Assembly (NCBI GenBank): GCA_046328475.1
Contig: JAXLWN010000012.1
Coordinates: 1-64,000, forward strand
Source: CADCWN01 sp046328475
GTDB lineage: Bacteria > Chloroflexota > Chloroflexia > Thermomicrobiales > CADCWN01
Length of the DNA: 64,000 nucleotides
Direction: 5' to 3'
Shown here: in pieces, positions 7,144 through 17,763 of the stretch
Layout of the letters: the number at the start of each line of letters is the position of its first letter
How positions within the stretch are numbered: the first letter of the stretch is position 1
Notes under the pieces: generated by a model
The model's input: only the letters and a program-made list of their open reading frames with translations
Told to the model about the DNA's origin: nothing
Databases searched by the model: none
Made by a program: the position numbers and the translations under genes

Positions 7144-8187
7144 GTGGGAGCGGCGGAGCAGCGCGCGACGACCGACCGAGGACTGCGGCGAGTGCCGTGG
7201 CCCGTGCGACCGCGCTCTGCGCGGCCACCCGATGTCGTCTCGCGCATCCCTTCCGGCGTGCCGGTGACGATCACGCACCAGGGGGTCCGCTGGATCAACA
7301 TCGAGCGCCCGACGCCCGCCTCGATCAGCTACCTGCGCTCCAACTTTCCCTTCCACGAGCCCGATCTCGAGGACGTGCTCGACACCTTGCAGCGCCCGAA
7401 GCTGGACGAGTACGACGACTATCTCTTCCTGGTGCTCCAGTTCCCGGTACACAGCAAGCTGACCCGCACCACGACCGCCGGCGAGGTCGATATCTTCGTC
7501 GGCCGCGACTTCGTGATCACCGTCCACGACGACACCGTGAAGCCCCTCAGTCGTCTTTTCGATGAGATCGAGCGCGAGCCGGAGAAGCGGGACGATGTCT
7601 TCGGCGGCGGGGCGGAATATCTGCTGCACAGCATCGTGGACCAGTTGCTCGACTATTGCATCCCGATCACGCGGCGGATCAGCCAGCGGCTGGAGCAGAT
7701 CGACGACTTGATCTTCTCCCCGAACTCGCTGCGCACCATCGAGGAGATCGCCACGGTGCGCCGCGACATCATCGCCACGCGCCGGATCATCAAGCCGCAG
7801 GTGCAGATCGTCAACGTCCTCGACCGTCGCATCGGCATCTTCTTCAAGCAGGGCAAGGACGAGGAAGAGGAACTGGAAGCCTATTTCGGCGATCTCGTGG
7901 ACAAAATCAACAAGATCTACGACATCCTGGAGGATGGGCGCGAGGTCATCGACGCGCTGAGCGCGACGACCGACTCGATCAGCACCCATCGCCTGAACGA
8001 GGTGATCAAGACCCTGACGGTCTTCTCGGTGATCATGCTCCCCCTCACGCTGATCTCCAGCATCTACGGCATGAATGTCCCGCTGCCGTTCAGCCAGGAG
8101 ATGCACTCCTTCTATGGTCTGATCGTCTCGATGGCGCTGACCGCGGCGGTCATGCTGGTCTTCTTCCGGTGGCGGCGATGGCTCTGA
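7144..8187 (+). CDS. corA: CorA-family divalent cation transporter
   Basis: 347 aa from GTG 7144. A long cytoplasmic N-terminal domain (FHEPDLEDVLDTLQRPKLDEY) is followed by the stalk helix and two C-terminal membrane helices. The first ends in the signature YGMNV, the selectivity motif of CorA channels (Mg2+, Co2+ or Ni2+). The first 35 residues, rich in arginine, are not conserved, and the true start may be later. Ten bases at its end overlap the next gene. Confidence 0.93.
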   Translation: MGAAEQRATTDRGLRRVPWPVRPRSARPPDVVSRIPSGVPVTITHQGVRWINIERPTPASISYLRSNFPFHEPDLEDVLDTLQRPKLDEYDDYLFLVLQFPVHSKLTRTTTAGEVDIFVGRDFVITVHDDTVKPLSRLFDEIEREPEKRDDVFGGGAEYLLHSIVDQLLDYCIPITRRISQRLEQIDDLIFSPNSLRTIEEIATVRRDIIATRRIIKPQVQIVNVLDRRIGIFFKQGKDEEEELEAYFGDLVDKINKIYDILEDGREVIDALSATTDSISTHRLNEVIKTLTVFSVIMLPLTLISSIYGMNVPLPFSQEMHSFYGLIVSMALTAAVMLVFFRWRRWL

Positions 8188-9722
8188 GCGCGCCGCGCGC
8201 CCAACGCCCCTTCACCGCCGACCGGCTCCCGGCAGCGGTTTCTCCGTTATTGCTTGCCCTGGCGGCGCTCGTGCTCGGCGTCGCGGGCGGGCTGGCGGTG
8301 GTTAAGCTGGGGCCGCTGCTGCCCCTGTTGCTGGTGATCGGGGTGGCGGGGGCGGCGCTGGTGCTGCTCGACGCGCGCTGGGGTCTGCTGGCCTGCTGGG
8401 GCGTGATCGCCCTCCTCCCCTTCGGCACCCTGCCCTTCAAGGTGGCGATCACGCCGACGTTGCTCGAATGCGCGCTCGCGCTGACCTGGCTGGTCGTCGG
8501 TTTGCGGCTCATCCTGTTCCGCGACGAACTGTTGCGCCCCTCCCCCCTCGATGGCCTCACCGTCCTCTTCCTGCTGATCACCCTCTTCGCCTTTGTCCTC
8601 GGTTTTGGGCGCGGTTACACCACCTCCACGCTCCACGATTACGGCAAGATGGTCCTGTCGATCTCCCTCTTCTTCCTGGTAACCAATCTCGTCCGCACCC
8701 GCCTCGAACTCCGCCTCTCGCTCACGGCGGTCACCGTGCTCGCCGGTGGCGCGGCGGTGCTCGGCCTCGGTCTCTGGGCGCTGGGGCGCAGGGCCGAGGT
8801 GCTCCTGGCCCGGCTGGCGATCGTCGGCTATCCCACCGGCAAGATCATCCGCTACATCGAGGATGATCCCGCCAAGGCGATCCGCGCGACCGGCACCGGG
8901 GTTGACCCCAACAGCTTCGCCGGACTGCTGATGATCGCGCTGATCGTCGTCGTCGCGCAGGCCGCCGCGCAGCGCCCGCTCGTGCCGCGCCTCCTGACCT
9001 TCCCGGCCGCGCCCGCGCTGGCCCTCTGCCTGCTGCTCACGCAGTCGCGCGCCGCCTGGCTGGGCGCGGCGGCGGGGATCGGCATCGTCGCCGTCCTGCG
9101 CTACCGCTGGATGCTGCCACCGATGGCGGCGGGCGCGGCGGCGGTCCTGGCGCTCGGCATCGGCGGTGGCTTCGTGCAGCGACTCGTCCTCGGCTTCCGC
9201 TTGCAGGACCCGGCGACCAAGCTGCGCCTCTCCGAGTATCGGAACGCGCTGGCGATCATTCAGGAACACCCCTGGTTCGGGATTGGCTTCGGCTCCGCCC
9301 CGTCGATCGACCTGCAAGCGGGGGTCTCGTCGGTCTATCTCGCCATCGCCGAGCGCATGGGCCTGGTCGGCCTCGCGCTCTTCCTGGTGATCCTCGCCTT
9401 CCTGGCGCTGCAACTCTGGCCGGTCGTCACCCGGCGCGCGTTGCGCGACACGCCCGAGGCGGAGGCGACGCTCGCGCTGGCGGCGGCGCTGCTCGGCGCG
9501 GCCGTCACCGGCGTGCTCGATCACTACTTCTTCAACATCGTCTTCTCGCACATGGTGGCGCTCTTCTGGGGCCTGGCCGCGCTGGCGCTTGTCGCCGCGC
9601 GTCTGGCGGGGGAATGGGAACTTGAGCGGACGAGCGGGCGAAACGGCGAGCGGGCGAGCGGGCGAGCGGGCGAGCGGGCGAGCGGCTATCCGCGCGTCCA
9701 TGTGCCCGCGCCTACCCCTTGA
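8178..9722 (+). CDS. O-antigen ligase/polymerase family membrane protein
   Basis: 514 aa from ATG 8178, overlapping the corA stop. About ten to twelve hydrophobic segments surround a large loop with RATGTGVDPNSFAGLLMIA and HPWFGIGFGSAP, typical of the Wzy_C/WaaL family that ligates or polymerises surface glycans on lipid carriers. The last ~33 residues (SGRNGERASGRAGERASG) are low complexity because they are encoded by an intergenic-type octamer array; the native protein probably ended near LAGEWELE. No glycosyltransferases are adjacent. Confidence 0.8.
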   Translation: MALSAPRAQRPFTADRLPAAVSPLLLALAALVLGVAGGLAVVKLGPLLPLLLVIGVAGAALVLLDARWGLLACWGVIALLPFGTLPFKVAITPTLLECALALTWLVVGLRLILFRDELLRPSPLDGLTVLFLLITLFAFVLGFGRGYTTSTLHDYGKMVLSISLFFLVTNLVRTRLELRLSLTAVTVLAGGAAVLGLGLWALGRRAEVLLARLAIVGYPTGKIIRYIEDDPAKAIRATGTGVDPNSFAGLLMIALIVVVAQAAAQRPLVPRLLTFPAAPALALCLLLTQSRAAWLGAAAGIGIVAVLRYRWMLPPMAAGAAAVLALGIGGGFVQRLVLGFRLQDPATKLRLSEYRNALAIIQEHPWFGIGFGSAPSIDLQAGVSSVYLAIAERMGLVGLALFLVILAFLALQLWPVVTRRALRDTPEAEATLALAAALLGAAVTGVLDHYFFNIVFSHMVALFWGLAALALVAARLAGEWELERTSGRNGERASGRAGERASGYPRVHVPAPTP

Positions 9723-9812
9723 TTCCTCCTGTCGCCTCTCTGCGTAGATGGAGGGGGCAGGACGTGGGAGGGCGAGTATCGCCCGTTCGCCCGTTCGCCG
9801 TTTCGCCCGCTC
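9639..9812. repeat. Inverted octamer arrays (GCGGGCGA / TCGCCCGT)
   Basis: About six GCGGGCGA units (9639-9690) lie inside the 3' end of the O-antigen-ligase gene. The complementary CGCCCGTT/CGCCCGCT units lie at 9779-9812, just before the next start codon. Confidence 0.8.
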
Positions 9813-9827
9813 GCCAACAAGGGGGCA

Positions 9828-10187
9828 ATGATGGTCGGCGCGATCCTCTCACTGGCGGCGAATGCCCTTGCGGTCATCGTCGTCGCGGCGTATCTGCCGA
9901 ATCGGGTTGACTACGAGAGTTGGACGGCGGTCGGACTCTTCGCCGTCCTCGTCGGCATCCTCAACGCGACCGTGCGCCCCACGGTGAAGGTGCTGACCGC
10001 GCCGATCGGGTGCCTCACGCTCGGCTTGTTCAGCATTGTCATCAATGGCGCGATGTTCTGGCTCGCCTCGCGGGTGACCTTCGGCGAATACTACGTCCAC
10101 GCCGACTTCCTGGGGGCGGTGATCACCGGACTGGTGGCCGCGATCCTGAATGGCGGGCTGAACGCCCTGGTGCGGGATAATGACTGA
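9828..10187 (+). CDS. Phage holin family 4 (YvlD-like) membrane protein
   Basis: 119 aa with four hydrophobic segments and the family pattern VGILNATVRPTVKVLTAPIGCLTLGLFS. GGGGG precedes ATG 9828. Despite the name, chromosomal members are widespread in Gram-positive and Chloroflexota genomes with no phage nearby, and their role is unknown. The end overlaps the next gene by eight bases. Confidence 0.85.
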   Translation: MMVGAILSLAANALAVIVVAAYLPNRVDYESWTAVGLFAVLVGILNATVRPTVKVLTAPIGCLTLGLFSIVINGAMFWLASRVTFGEYYVHADFLGAVITGLVAAILNGGLNALVRDND

Positions 10188-10729
10188 CGGCAACTGGCAG
10201 CAGACGAGCGAGTTGTGGACCACCCCGCTGACGATCGGGGTCGTCTCCGATACGCACCTGCACGCCGATGCCCACGGGCGGAATCTGCCACGGGCGATGC
10301 TCGACGAACTGGTGAAGGCCCGCGTGAAGCTGATCCTCCACGGCGGCGATATCTTCGCGCCCTGGGTGCTCGACCAACTCGGCGAGATCGCGCCCACTCT
10401 GGCCGTCATCGGCAACGGCGACCCGCCCGAACTGCGCCGCATGTTGCCGCTGCGCCGCATCGTCGTCGTCGGCGAGCACTCGATCGGACTGCTCCACGGC
10501 CGCAGGGCAAGGGCAAACCGCCGTGCAGCGCGCCCGCCTCGCGTTCGAGGACAACCCGCTGGTGCGCTGCGTCGTCTTCGGCCACAGCCACCACGCTCAG
10601 CCGCCTGGAGCCGAACGCTGATCCTCTTCAATCCCGGCTCGCCGCTCGACCGGCGCGGCGCGCTACTATTCATTTGGCCTGCTGCGCGTCGCCGAGACCA
10701 TCGAACCGGAATTGGTCTACTTCCTGTAG
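10180..10729 (+). CDS. YfcE/MJ0936-type metallophosphoesterase, frameshifted
   Basis: The frame from ATG 10180 shows the phosphoesterase motifs VVSDTHLH, LHGGDIF and GNGDPP. After GLLHG (about 10,503) the coding sense moves to another frame (GQGQTAVQRARLAFEDN, then CVVFGHSHHAQ), then back (LILFNPGSPLDRRG) and finally to GLLRVAETIEPELVYFL ending at 10,729. All catalytic histidines and aspartates survive, so three single-base indels in an otherwise intact phosphodiesterase gene are more likely than decay. Confidence 0.75.
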
Positions 10730-10741
10730 CGCGAGGATCCG

Positions 10742-10849
10742 ATGCCCTGGCTCCCCCTGGCGATCCTCCTGGTCGCCGCCCTCACCATCGCCTCTCTCGC
10801 CCTCATCCTCTTCCCGCCGGGGAAGGGCGGGGAGCAGATTGTCGAATGA
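10742..10849 (+). CDS. Small single-pass membrane protein
   Basis: A 35-aa frame, MPWLPLAILLVAALTI..., with one hydrophobic helix and a short charged tail (GGEQIVE). GAGGA lies five bases before the ATG, and the gene follows the phosphoesterase by 12 bases. No family recognised; existence rests on the ribosome-binding site and composition. Confidence 0.4.
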   Translation: MPWLPLAILLVAALTIASLALILFPPGKGGEQIVE

Positions 10850-11252
10850 CATAACCTGATGCTGGGAAGATCCGGCCGATGACGATCCGCCCGGTGTCGA
10901 CGAGGACATAACCTGGAGCAAATCTCGCCCCACCACCCCCACAAGACGATCTCACCCCGCAAGCTGAGGATGGAGAGACCTTGCCGAGTCCGAGCCTCCT
11001 CCCAGCCCAACTCGCAGCGACGACAACTCCCGCGCTTGAACTGCCGATGGCAGCGGATAGCCCTCATGATCTCGTCCGGATGTTCCGCATTCGGCGCTGC
11101 GGATCACGCTCCGGCGATGGCTACCGTGCTGGTGGCACCCGAGTTGCAGGATTGGCATTGTCCAGCGTGCGACTGTCGTTCCGGCGTTGCCCGTTCGACA
11201 ACTGATGCTCGCGACCGGATGGCTGCACACAACCGCACGCAAGGGGACGACG
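10850..11252. other. Gap without a recognisable gene
   Basis: Contains an exact direct repeat of GACATAACCTG (10,848 and near 10,903) about 55 bases apart. The remainder shows no family, tRNA or strong promoter that I can recognise. Confidence 0.5.
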
Positions 11253-12050
11253 ATGCCCGAGACTGGCTACGCTCCGGTGAACGGCCTGCAGATGTACTAC
11301 GAGAGCCATGGCGCGGGCGATGGCCTGCCCCTGCTGGTGCTCCCGGTGCCTATATGACTTGCATGGGCACCGGCATGGCCGGGATGGGCGACTATGTTGC
11401 CCCGCTGAGCAAGGGGCGACGGGTGATCGCCGTCGATTTCCAGGGCACGGCCGCACCGCCAATATCGCCCGCCCCATTCGCTACGAGACGTTGGCTGACG
11501 ACGTGGAGGCGCTGCTCGATCACCTCGGCATCACCCGGGCCGATATTTTCGGCAGTATGGCGGTGGTGCCGCGCTCAACTCGCCATTCGCCACCCGGATC
11601 GGGTCGGTAAGTTGGTGGTGGCGTCCGGCTTGTCCGCCGCACCGGCCCGGATGCGGTCTATCCCGAGGTCTTCGCCGGCATCGAGCAGATGACGCCCGAG
11701 GCCTTCTACGAGACCCCCTTCTACGCGGAGTATAAGAACGTTGCTCCGGACCCGGACGCCTTTCCCGGACTCGTTGCATCGTTGAAGGACCTGGATGCGC
11801 AGCAGTTCACCTGGCCGACGAGCAGATCCGCGCGATCGCCGCGCCGACGATGATCGGGTGGGGACGCCGATATCGTCCGGCCGGAGCACGCGGTGGCGCT
11901 CTTGCGGCTGCGCGGCGGTGGGTCCCGGTGACCTGGCCGGGTTGCCGAATGCGCGGCTGGCGATCCTGCCCGGCACCACGCCATCGGCGTGGCGCTGCGT
12001 CAGCCTGGCTGGTGCCGATGATCGAGGAGTTCCTCGCCGCGCCGGTTGCG
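11253..12050 (+). CDS. Alpha/beta hydrolase, multiply frameshifted
   Basis: Start ATG 11,253 has AAGGGGA upstream. Fragments in alternating frames read as one hydrolase: YAPVNGLQMYYESHG, then AYMTCMGTGMAGMGDY, VIAVDFQGHGRT, YETLADDVEALLDHLGI, a nucleophile-elbow region around FGSMA, IRHPDRVGKLVVASGL, YKNVAPDPDAFPGLVASL, DEQIRAIAAPTMIG and VPMIEEFLAAP. At least five indels interrupt it. Members hydrolyse esters or related bonds; the substrate is unknown. The 3' boundary is approximate. Confidence 0.7.
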
Positions 12051-12121
12051 GGTGAGGAAAAGTCCGGCAACTCGTGTCGATTTTGTCCCATCCCGGACAC
12101 GAGAATACAGAAGCGGCGAAC

Positions 12122-12139
12122 GTGGGGCGCTTGCCCCAC
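12122..12139. terminator. Short GC hairpin between hydrolase and reductase genes
   Basis: GTGGGGC and GCCCCAC flank a four-base GCTT loop, 22 bases before the reductase ATG. No T-tract follows, so it could instead be a leader hairpin. Confidence 0.35.
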
Positions 12140-12160
12140 CCAGGACCAGGAGCAGTTGAG

Positions 12161-12745
12161 ATGCGCAAGCTGGTCGTTTCGAGTTTGTCTCGCTGGATGG
12201 CGTGATCCAGGCCCCGGTGGTAAGGACGAGGATACGGATGGCGGTTTCGGCCCGGCGGGTGGACCTGGCCCTACTGGGACGACGCGATCGGCGCGCACTT
12301 CGGCGAGGTGATGGGCGACGTTGACGCCCTGCTGCTCGGGCGCAAGACGTGGCAGATCCACGGCGGTGCCTTCGAGCCGATGGCGGACGACGACCCGAAC
12401 GAGCCCGGCTTCAACAAGTTGCAGAAGTATGTCGTCTCGAACACGCTGGCCGACGCTTCGGCCTGGCGGAACTCCACGCTGATCAGCGGCGACGTGGTGG
12501 AGGCGTGCGCGCCCTGAAGGCGCAGCCGGGCAAGAACATCGCCACGGACGGCAGCAGCGTGCTCGTCCAGACCCTCGCCGAGCACGACGGTTGATGATTA
12601 CTACCTGCTCGTTTACCCGGTGGTGCTGGGGGGCGGCAAGAAGATCTTCCCCGATGGGAAGCGGCTCAACCTGAAGCTCGTCGAGGCCAAGCCCCTCGGC
12701 TCCGGCGTCATCCTGACGCACTACACAGTGGATCGCTCCGAGTAG
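12161..12745 (+). CDS. Dihydrofolate-reductase-like (RibD C-terminal fold) protein, frameshifted
   Basis: Start ATG 12,161 (AGGAGCAG upstream). Readable segments in alternating frames: FVSLDGVIQAPGG, WDDAIGAHFGEVMGDVDALLLGR, KTWQIHGGAFEPMADDDP, KYVVSNTLADASAWRNSTL, NIATDGSSVLVQTLAEHD, YYLLVYPVVLGGGKKIFP and a C-terminal ILTHYTVDRSE ending at 12,745. This matches the small stand-alone NADPH-dependent reductases of the YwjB/YyaP type, common in Actinobacteria and Chloroflexota. At least four indels. Confidence 0.75.
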
Positions 12746-12787
12746 GCGGCACGCCGTTACGTCAGGGCACGCGCGACGCGGCCAAAT

Positions 12788-12830
12788 GTGAAGCGGGGAG
12801 CGGCATGATAGCCGCTCCCCGCTTCACTTT
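12788..12830. terminator. Bidirectional intrinsic terminator
   Basis: A perfect 17-bp stem (GTGAAGCGGGGAGCGGC and its complement, 12,788-12,827) with loop ATGATA is flanked by AAAT on the left and TTT on the right. It separates the converging reductase and VOC genes. Confidence 0.85.
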
Positions 12831-12908
12831 GTGACGGCAGCTCCGACCACGCTTCCGTATCGCGCCATCAGGCTGCTTCTGTCGCCCCGCGCGTACCGCT
12901 GTCCACGA

Positions 12909-13304
12909 TCACGACTGCGGATAGCGGCTGCCGATCGGCTGATAGAGTTCGAGGTTGTTGCCGTCGGGATCGCGGAAGAAAGCCACCCGGCACAGCGGAT
13001 TCTCTTCCGTCGGGGCATTCTTCGGCGTGACATGGAACGCGACCCCCTTCGCCGTCAGCTCGGCGTGGGCGTCATCGACGCTGGCGACCTCGAGCGCCAG
13101 GTGCTGCCAGTTGCCGGTGTCGCTATCGGTCCAGCCGTCGCGGGTGACCATCTCGATCGTGGTGCTCCCCGCGTCGATGAAGATGACCCGCCCGCCCGGG
13201 AACGCCCCGACCTGCGGCAAGCCGAGAGTCTCGACATAAAATTCGCGCAGCCGCGCCAGATCGCTGGTGAACAACGCGACGTGATGGGTGCCCGTGACCT
13301 GCAT
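12909..13304 (-). CDS. VOC-family (glyoxalase/bleomycin resistance) protein
   Basis: 131 aa from ATG 13,304, with AAGGGG eight bases upstream; an in-frame GTG at 13,340 would add 12 residues but lacks a ribosome-binding site. The fold is a single beta-alpha-beta-beta-beta repeat pair: THHVALFTSDLARLREFYVE, GGRVIFIDAG, WQHLALEVASVDDAHAEL and VAFFRDPDGNNLELYQP, retaining the His and Glu metal-ligand positions. Substrate unknown (glyoxalase, dioxygenase or antibiotic-binding are all possible). Confidence 0.87.
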   Translation of the reverse strand: MQVTGTHHVALFTSDLARLREFYVETLGLPQVGAFPGGRVIFIDAGSTTIEMVTRDGWTDSDTGNWQHLALEVASVDDAHAELTAKGVAFHVTPKNAPTEENPLCRVAFFRDPDGNNLELYQPIGSRYPQS

Positions 13305-13458
13305 CGCTCTCGCCCCTTTCGCCATCCGCCCGCGCGCCACACGCTGCCCGAGCGCGGGTATTGTACCGCGCGAGGCGGACGGTACGAGAGAATGGGCCCA
13401 TTCCCATGAATACGCCGGGGCGGCTGCGCGGCGTAGCCGCCCCGGCGTTCGGTCGTGA

Positions 13459-14982
<1,524 letters not shown>

Positions 14983-14988
14983 GCTTCT

Positions 14989-15017
14989 ATACTAACGAAA
15001 TTTTCGTTAGTGCGCAA
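14989..15017 (-). promoter_or_regulatory. Promoter with embedded 21-bp palindrome before the inositol synthase gene
   Basis: Minus-strand TTGCGC (15,017-15,012) and TAGTAT (14,994-14,989) are 17 bases apart. The spacer and part of the -10 box are a perfect palindrome, ACTAACGAAA-T-TTTCGTTAGT (14,991-15,011). The ATG lies only six bases past the -10 box, so the mRNA may be leaderless. This is a classic repressor position and matches the HTH at the N-terminus of the encoded enzyme. Confidence 0.65.
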
Positions 15018-15045
15018 GTCGGTACCATCTATGGGCCGGTCCAGC

Positions 15046-15660
15046 TCAATCGGGCATTGACCCGCCGAGGTCGGGGTGCCGCGCCAGGAGCGCCGCCAAC
15101 AGGCGCAGTTGAAGGAATGGTTCGAGCGGCAGGTGCGCGGGCAGGCTATCCCGCAGGAGCGCCCGGCCACCGGCGAGTAGGAACCGATCGAGGGTCGTCG
15201 GGGTAGCAACCAGCGCGCGTATCTCGGCAGGACTGAGCAGGAGCAACCCCCGCGTTTCCGCCAGCGGTTGCGGGCCCCCCACGGCCCGCGCAAGATACAT
15301 CGGCATCAATCGGTGCGTGGCCCCGACGCCTTTGCGGATGGCGACCAGCGGCGCGGCTTCGCCCTGGGCCACCGGCCAGTCTCCCGGCACGAGTGCATGG
15401 GGGTCGTCGCCATCCTCGAACCAGTACGTTGCGGGCGGGGCGATGGGCTGGACGCGTAGCCCCGCCTCCTCGCACACCTCGCGCGCTGCGCAGTCCCACG
15501 GCGACTCGCCCCGCTCGCGATGGCCGCCGAGCCTGACCACGCCCAGCGCATCCCCGCGCGCGGTCGGCCCGACCATGAAGGGGAAGCGGCCATCAAGCAC
15601 AACATACGCCCCCGCCGTGACCACCGGCAGCGGCCACCCGCTCACCCCCTCATCGCTCAT
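15046..15660 (-). CDS. NUDIX hydrolase
   Basis: 204 aa. The Nudix box is complete: GGHRERGESPWDCAAREV followed by CEEAGL. The N-terminus (VVTAGAYVVLDGRFPFMVGP) and a ~70-residue C-terminal helical extension (EIRALVATPTTLDRFLLAGG) resemble Chloroflexota NUDIX proteins of unknown substrate. Probably hydrolyses a nucleoside diphosphate derivative. Confidence 0.88.
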   Translation of the reverse strand: MSDEGVSGWPLPVVTAGAYVVLDGRFPFMVGPTARGDALGVVRLGGHRERGESPWDCAAREVCEEAGLRVQPIAPPATYWFEDGDDPHALVPGDWPVAQGEAAPLVAIRKGVGATHRLMPMYLARAVGGPQPLAETRGLLLLSPAEIRALVATPTTLDRFLLAGGRALLRDSLPAHLPLEPFLQLRLLAALLARHPDLGGSMPD

Positions 15661-15692
15661 CGCTCGTTACTCGTTACTCGTTACTCGTTACT
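15661..15692. repeat. Heptamer tandem array (GTTACTC type)
   Basis: Four copies of CGTTACT/GTTACTC fill the 27-base gap between the S9 peptidase stop and the NUDIX ATG. The same unit recurs at 35,963-36,067, 45,370-45,486 and 47,690-47,727. Confidence 0.8.
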
Positions 15693-17763
15693 TCGCTAGC
15701 CATTCATCGAACCACGCCCCGTTGTGCGCCAATCGCTCGATCCGGTGGCGCGGCTTGCCGGTGCGCGACATGCCGTGGCTCTCGTTGGGGTAGAGGACCA
15801 GCTTGGTCGGGATACCGCGCTTCTTCAGCGCCGCGTACCACTGCTCCGCCTGGCTGAGCGGGCAGCGGTAGTCGAGTTCCTGGTGCTCGATCAGGGTCGG
15901 GGTCGCCACCTTGCCGACGTGCATGATCGGCGAGAGCGCGAGGTAGGCGTCGGGGATCTCCCAGGGGTGGCCGCCGAGTTCGGCCACGTCGGTGATCGCG
16001 CCGATGTCGTCCACGCCGAAGTAGGCCATTGCGTTGCAGTAGGACCGCTGGGTTACCGCCGCCTTGAAGCGCGTCGTGTGGCAGGTGATCCAGTTGGTCA
16101 GGAAGCCGCCATAGGAGCCGCCGGTCACGCCGAGGCGATCGGCGTCGAGCCCGCCGCGCGCCAGCGCCGCGTCGAGCCCCGCCATCACATCCCCCATCGC
16201 CAGGGTGCCCCAGTCGCGCAGCAGCGCCTTGGCGAAGGCGTCGCCGCGCCCGGTGCCGCCGTGCGGGTTGCAGTAGAAGATCGCGTAGCCCCGCCCCGCC
16301 AGCACCTGGAATTCGTGGAAGAAGGCGTAGCCGTACTGCGCGTGCGGCCCGCCGTGCAGCTGCACGATCAGCGGCGTCGGGATATCGCCCGCACCGGGTG
16401 GGCGCAGCAGCCAGCCGTCGATCTCGTCGCCGCGCAGCCCCGCGAACCGGAACGACTCGGGCCGCGCCACATCCTTGCTCGCCAGACAGTCGGCGTTGAG
16501 CGCCGTCAGTTGCGACCACTCCCCCTCGGCGTTGATCGCGAACAATTCGGCGGGGGTGGTCGGCGTGGTCACGCCGAAGACGAGCCGCGTGCCATCCGCC
16601 GATACTGAGAAGGCGGTCACGACCTGATCCCCCTCGGTCAGCGGCCACGGCTCGCCGCCGCCCAGCTTGAAGCGGCGCAGCCCCACCGCGCCGCCATCCG
16701 ACACCAGCGCCAGGAGCGACGCGCCGTCGGCTGTCCAGGTCGGCCCCTCGTTGCCGCCCGGCAAGGTCTGGTCGGTCAGCGTGCTGCCGCCGAGATCGCG
16801 GTCGAAGTCGGCGCTGAGGCAGCGCGGCGCGGCGCTTCCGTCGGCCTCCACCACCCAGAGCCGCGTCATCGCCGCGTTCCCCTCGCCCTCCGTGTGGCCG
16901 AGGTAGGCGATCCGCTGGCCATCCGGCGACCACGCGGGCGACGCCGACGAGCCCTTGCTCCCGGTCAGCTTCCGGCAGGCACCATCCGCCACCGTCAGCG
17001 CCCAGATGTCGGTGCGGAAGGTCACATCCTCGTCCGCTTCGCGGTAGGAGACGAAGGCGATCTCGCGGCCATCCGGCGACCAGACCGGCGAGCCGTCGTT
17101 CCAGTCGCCGTCGGTCAACTGCCGCACCTCGGCGGGCAAGCCACCCCCATCGGGCAGGTCCACGGCGAAAATATGCCGCTTCTTCCCCGCCAGGTAGCCG
17201 ATGCCGTCGAACTTGTACTTCAGCGAGGTGATCACCTTCACGCGGTCGGCGCGCTCCTTCGCCCGCTCCTCCTTCGGCTTGCCCGCCAGCGCCGCATCGG
17301 CCGCCTCGTCGTCGCCGCCCGTCTGCGACGTGAAGGCAACTGCCGCCCATCCGGCGACCACGCAGGATCGCCAGCGCCCTGCTTGGCCGCTGTCACCTGC
17401 CGCGCCTCGCCGCCCGCCAGGTCGAGCACCCAGAGTTGCGGCTTCGCCTTCTCGCCTTCTTCCAGCCCCGCGGACCGCACCCTCGGCTCGCGGTCGAGAC
17501 GAACGCCAGGCGCCGCCCATCAGGGCGACCACCGTGGCGACGTATCCCGGCCCGTGCCGCCCGTTAGCGCACGCGGCTCCCCGCCCCCATCCGCCGCCGC
17601 CAGCCAGATCCGCGACCGGTACTCGTTCCGCGCCTCGTCCAGCGTCGTCACCACGAACGCCACGCGCGACCCATCTGGCGACACTCGGGGATCGCCAACA
17701 AAAGCGCAACCGGAACAAGTCCTCCGCCACCACCCGCCGCTCGCCACTCATCCGCTCTGCCAC
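15688..17763 (-). CDS. Prolyl-oligopeptidase family (S9) peptidase, frameshifted N-terminus
   Basis: The C-terminal ~530 residues are intact: WD40-like propeller repeats (WSPDGREIAFVSY; WSPDGQRIAYLGH) then the hydrolase domain with LGVTGGSYGGFLTNW (Ser), ELDYRCPLSQAEQWY (Asp) and NESHGMSRTG (His). The N-terminus is scattered over three frames (MAERMSGERRVVAEDLF; FVGDPRVSPDGSRVAFVV; GEGEKAKP-like QLWVLDLAGGEARQV), needing about three indels near 17,340, 17,480 and 17,700. Acyl-aminoacyl or dipeptidyl peptidase activity is likely; cytoplasmic, as no signal peptide is seen. Confidence 0.85.
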   Translation of the reverse strand: MAERMSGERRVVAEDLFRLRFCWRSPSVARWVARGVRGDDAGRGAERVPVADLAGGGGWGRGAACANGRHGPGYVATVVALMGGAWRSSRPRAEGAVRGAGRRREGEAATLGARPGGRRGAAGDSGQAGRWRSCVVAGWAAVAFTSQTGGDDEAADAALAGKPKEERAKERADRVKVITSLKYKFDGIGYLAGKKRHIFAVDLPDGGGLPAEVRQLTDGDWNDGSPVWSPDGREIAFVSYREADEDVTFRTDIWALTVADGACRKLTGSKGSSASPAWSPDGQRIAYLGHTEGEGNAAMTRLWVVEADGSAAPRCLSADFDRDLGGSTLTDQTLPGGNEGPTWTADGASLLALVSDGGAVGLRRFKLGGGEPWPLTEGDQVVTAFSVSADGTRLVFGVTTPTTPAELFAINAEGEWSQLTALNADCLASKDVARPESFRFAGLRGDEIDGWLLRPPGAGDIPTPLIVQLHGGPHAQYGYAFFHEFQVLAGRGYAIFYCNPHGGTGRGDAFAKALLRDWGTLAMGDVMAGLDAALARGGLDADRLGVTGGSYGGFLTNWITCHTTRFKAAVTQRSYCNAMAYFGVDDIGAITDVAELGGHPWEIPDAYLALSPIMHVGKVATPTLIEHQELDYRCPLSQAEQWYAALKKRGIPTKLVLYPNESHGMSRTGKPRHRIERLAHNGAWFDEWLAK

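Noticed and set aside
9828..10187. Phage holin homologue as evidence of a prophage
   Set aside because: No other phage gene is nearby; chromosomal members of this family are common.
13304..13340. Longer start for the VOC protein at GTG 13,340
   Set aside because: No ribosome-binding site and no conservation; ATG 13,304 has AAGGGG at good spacing.
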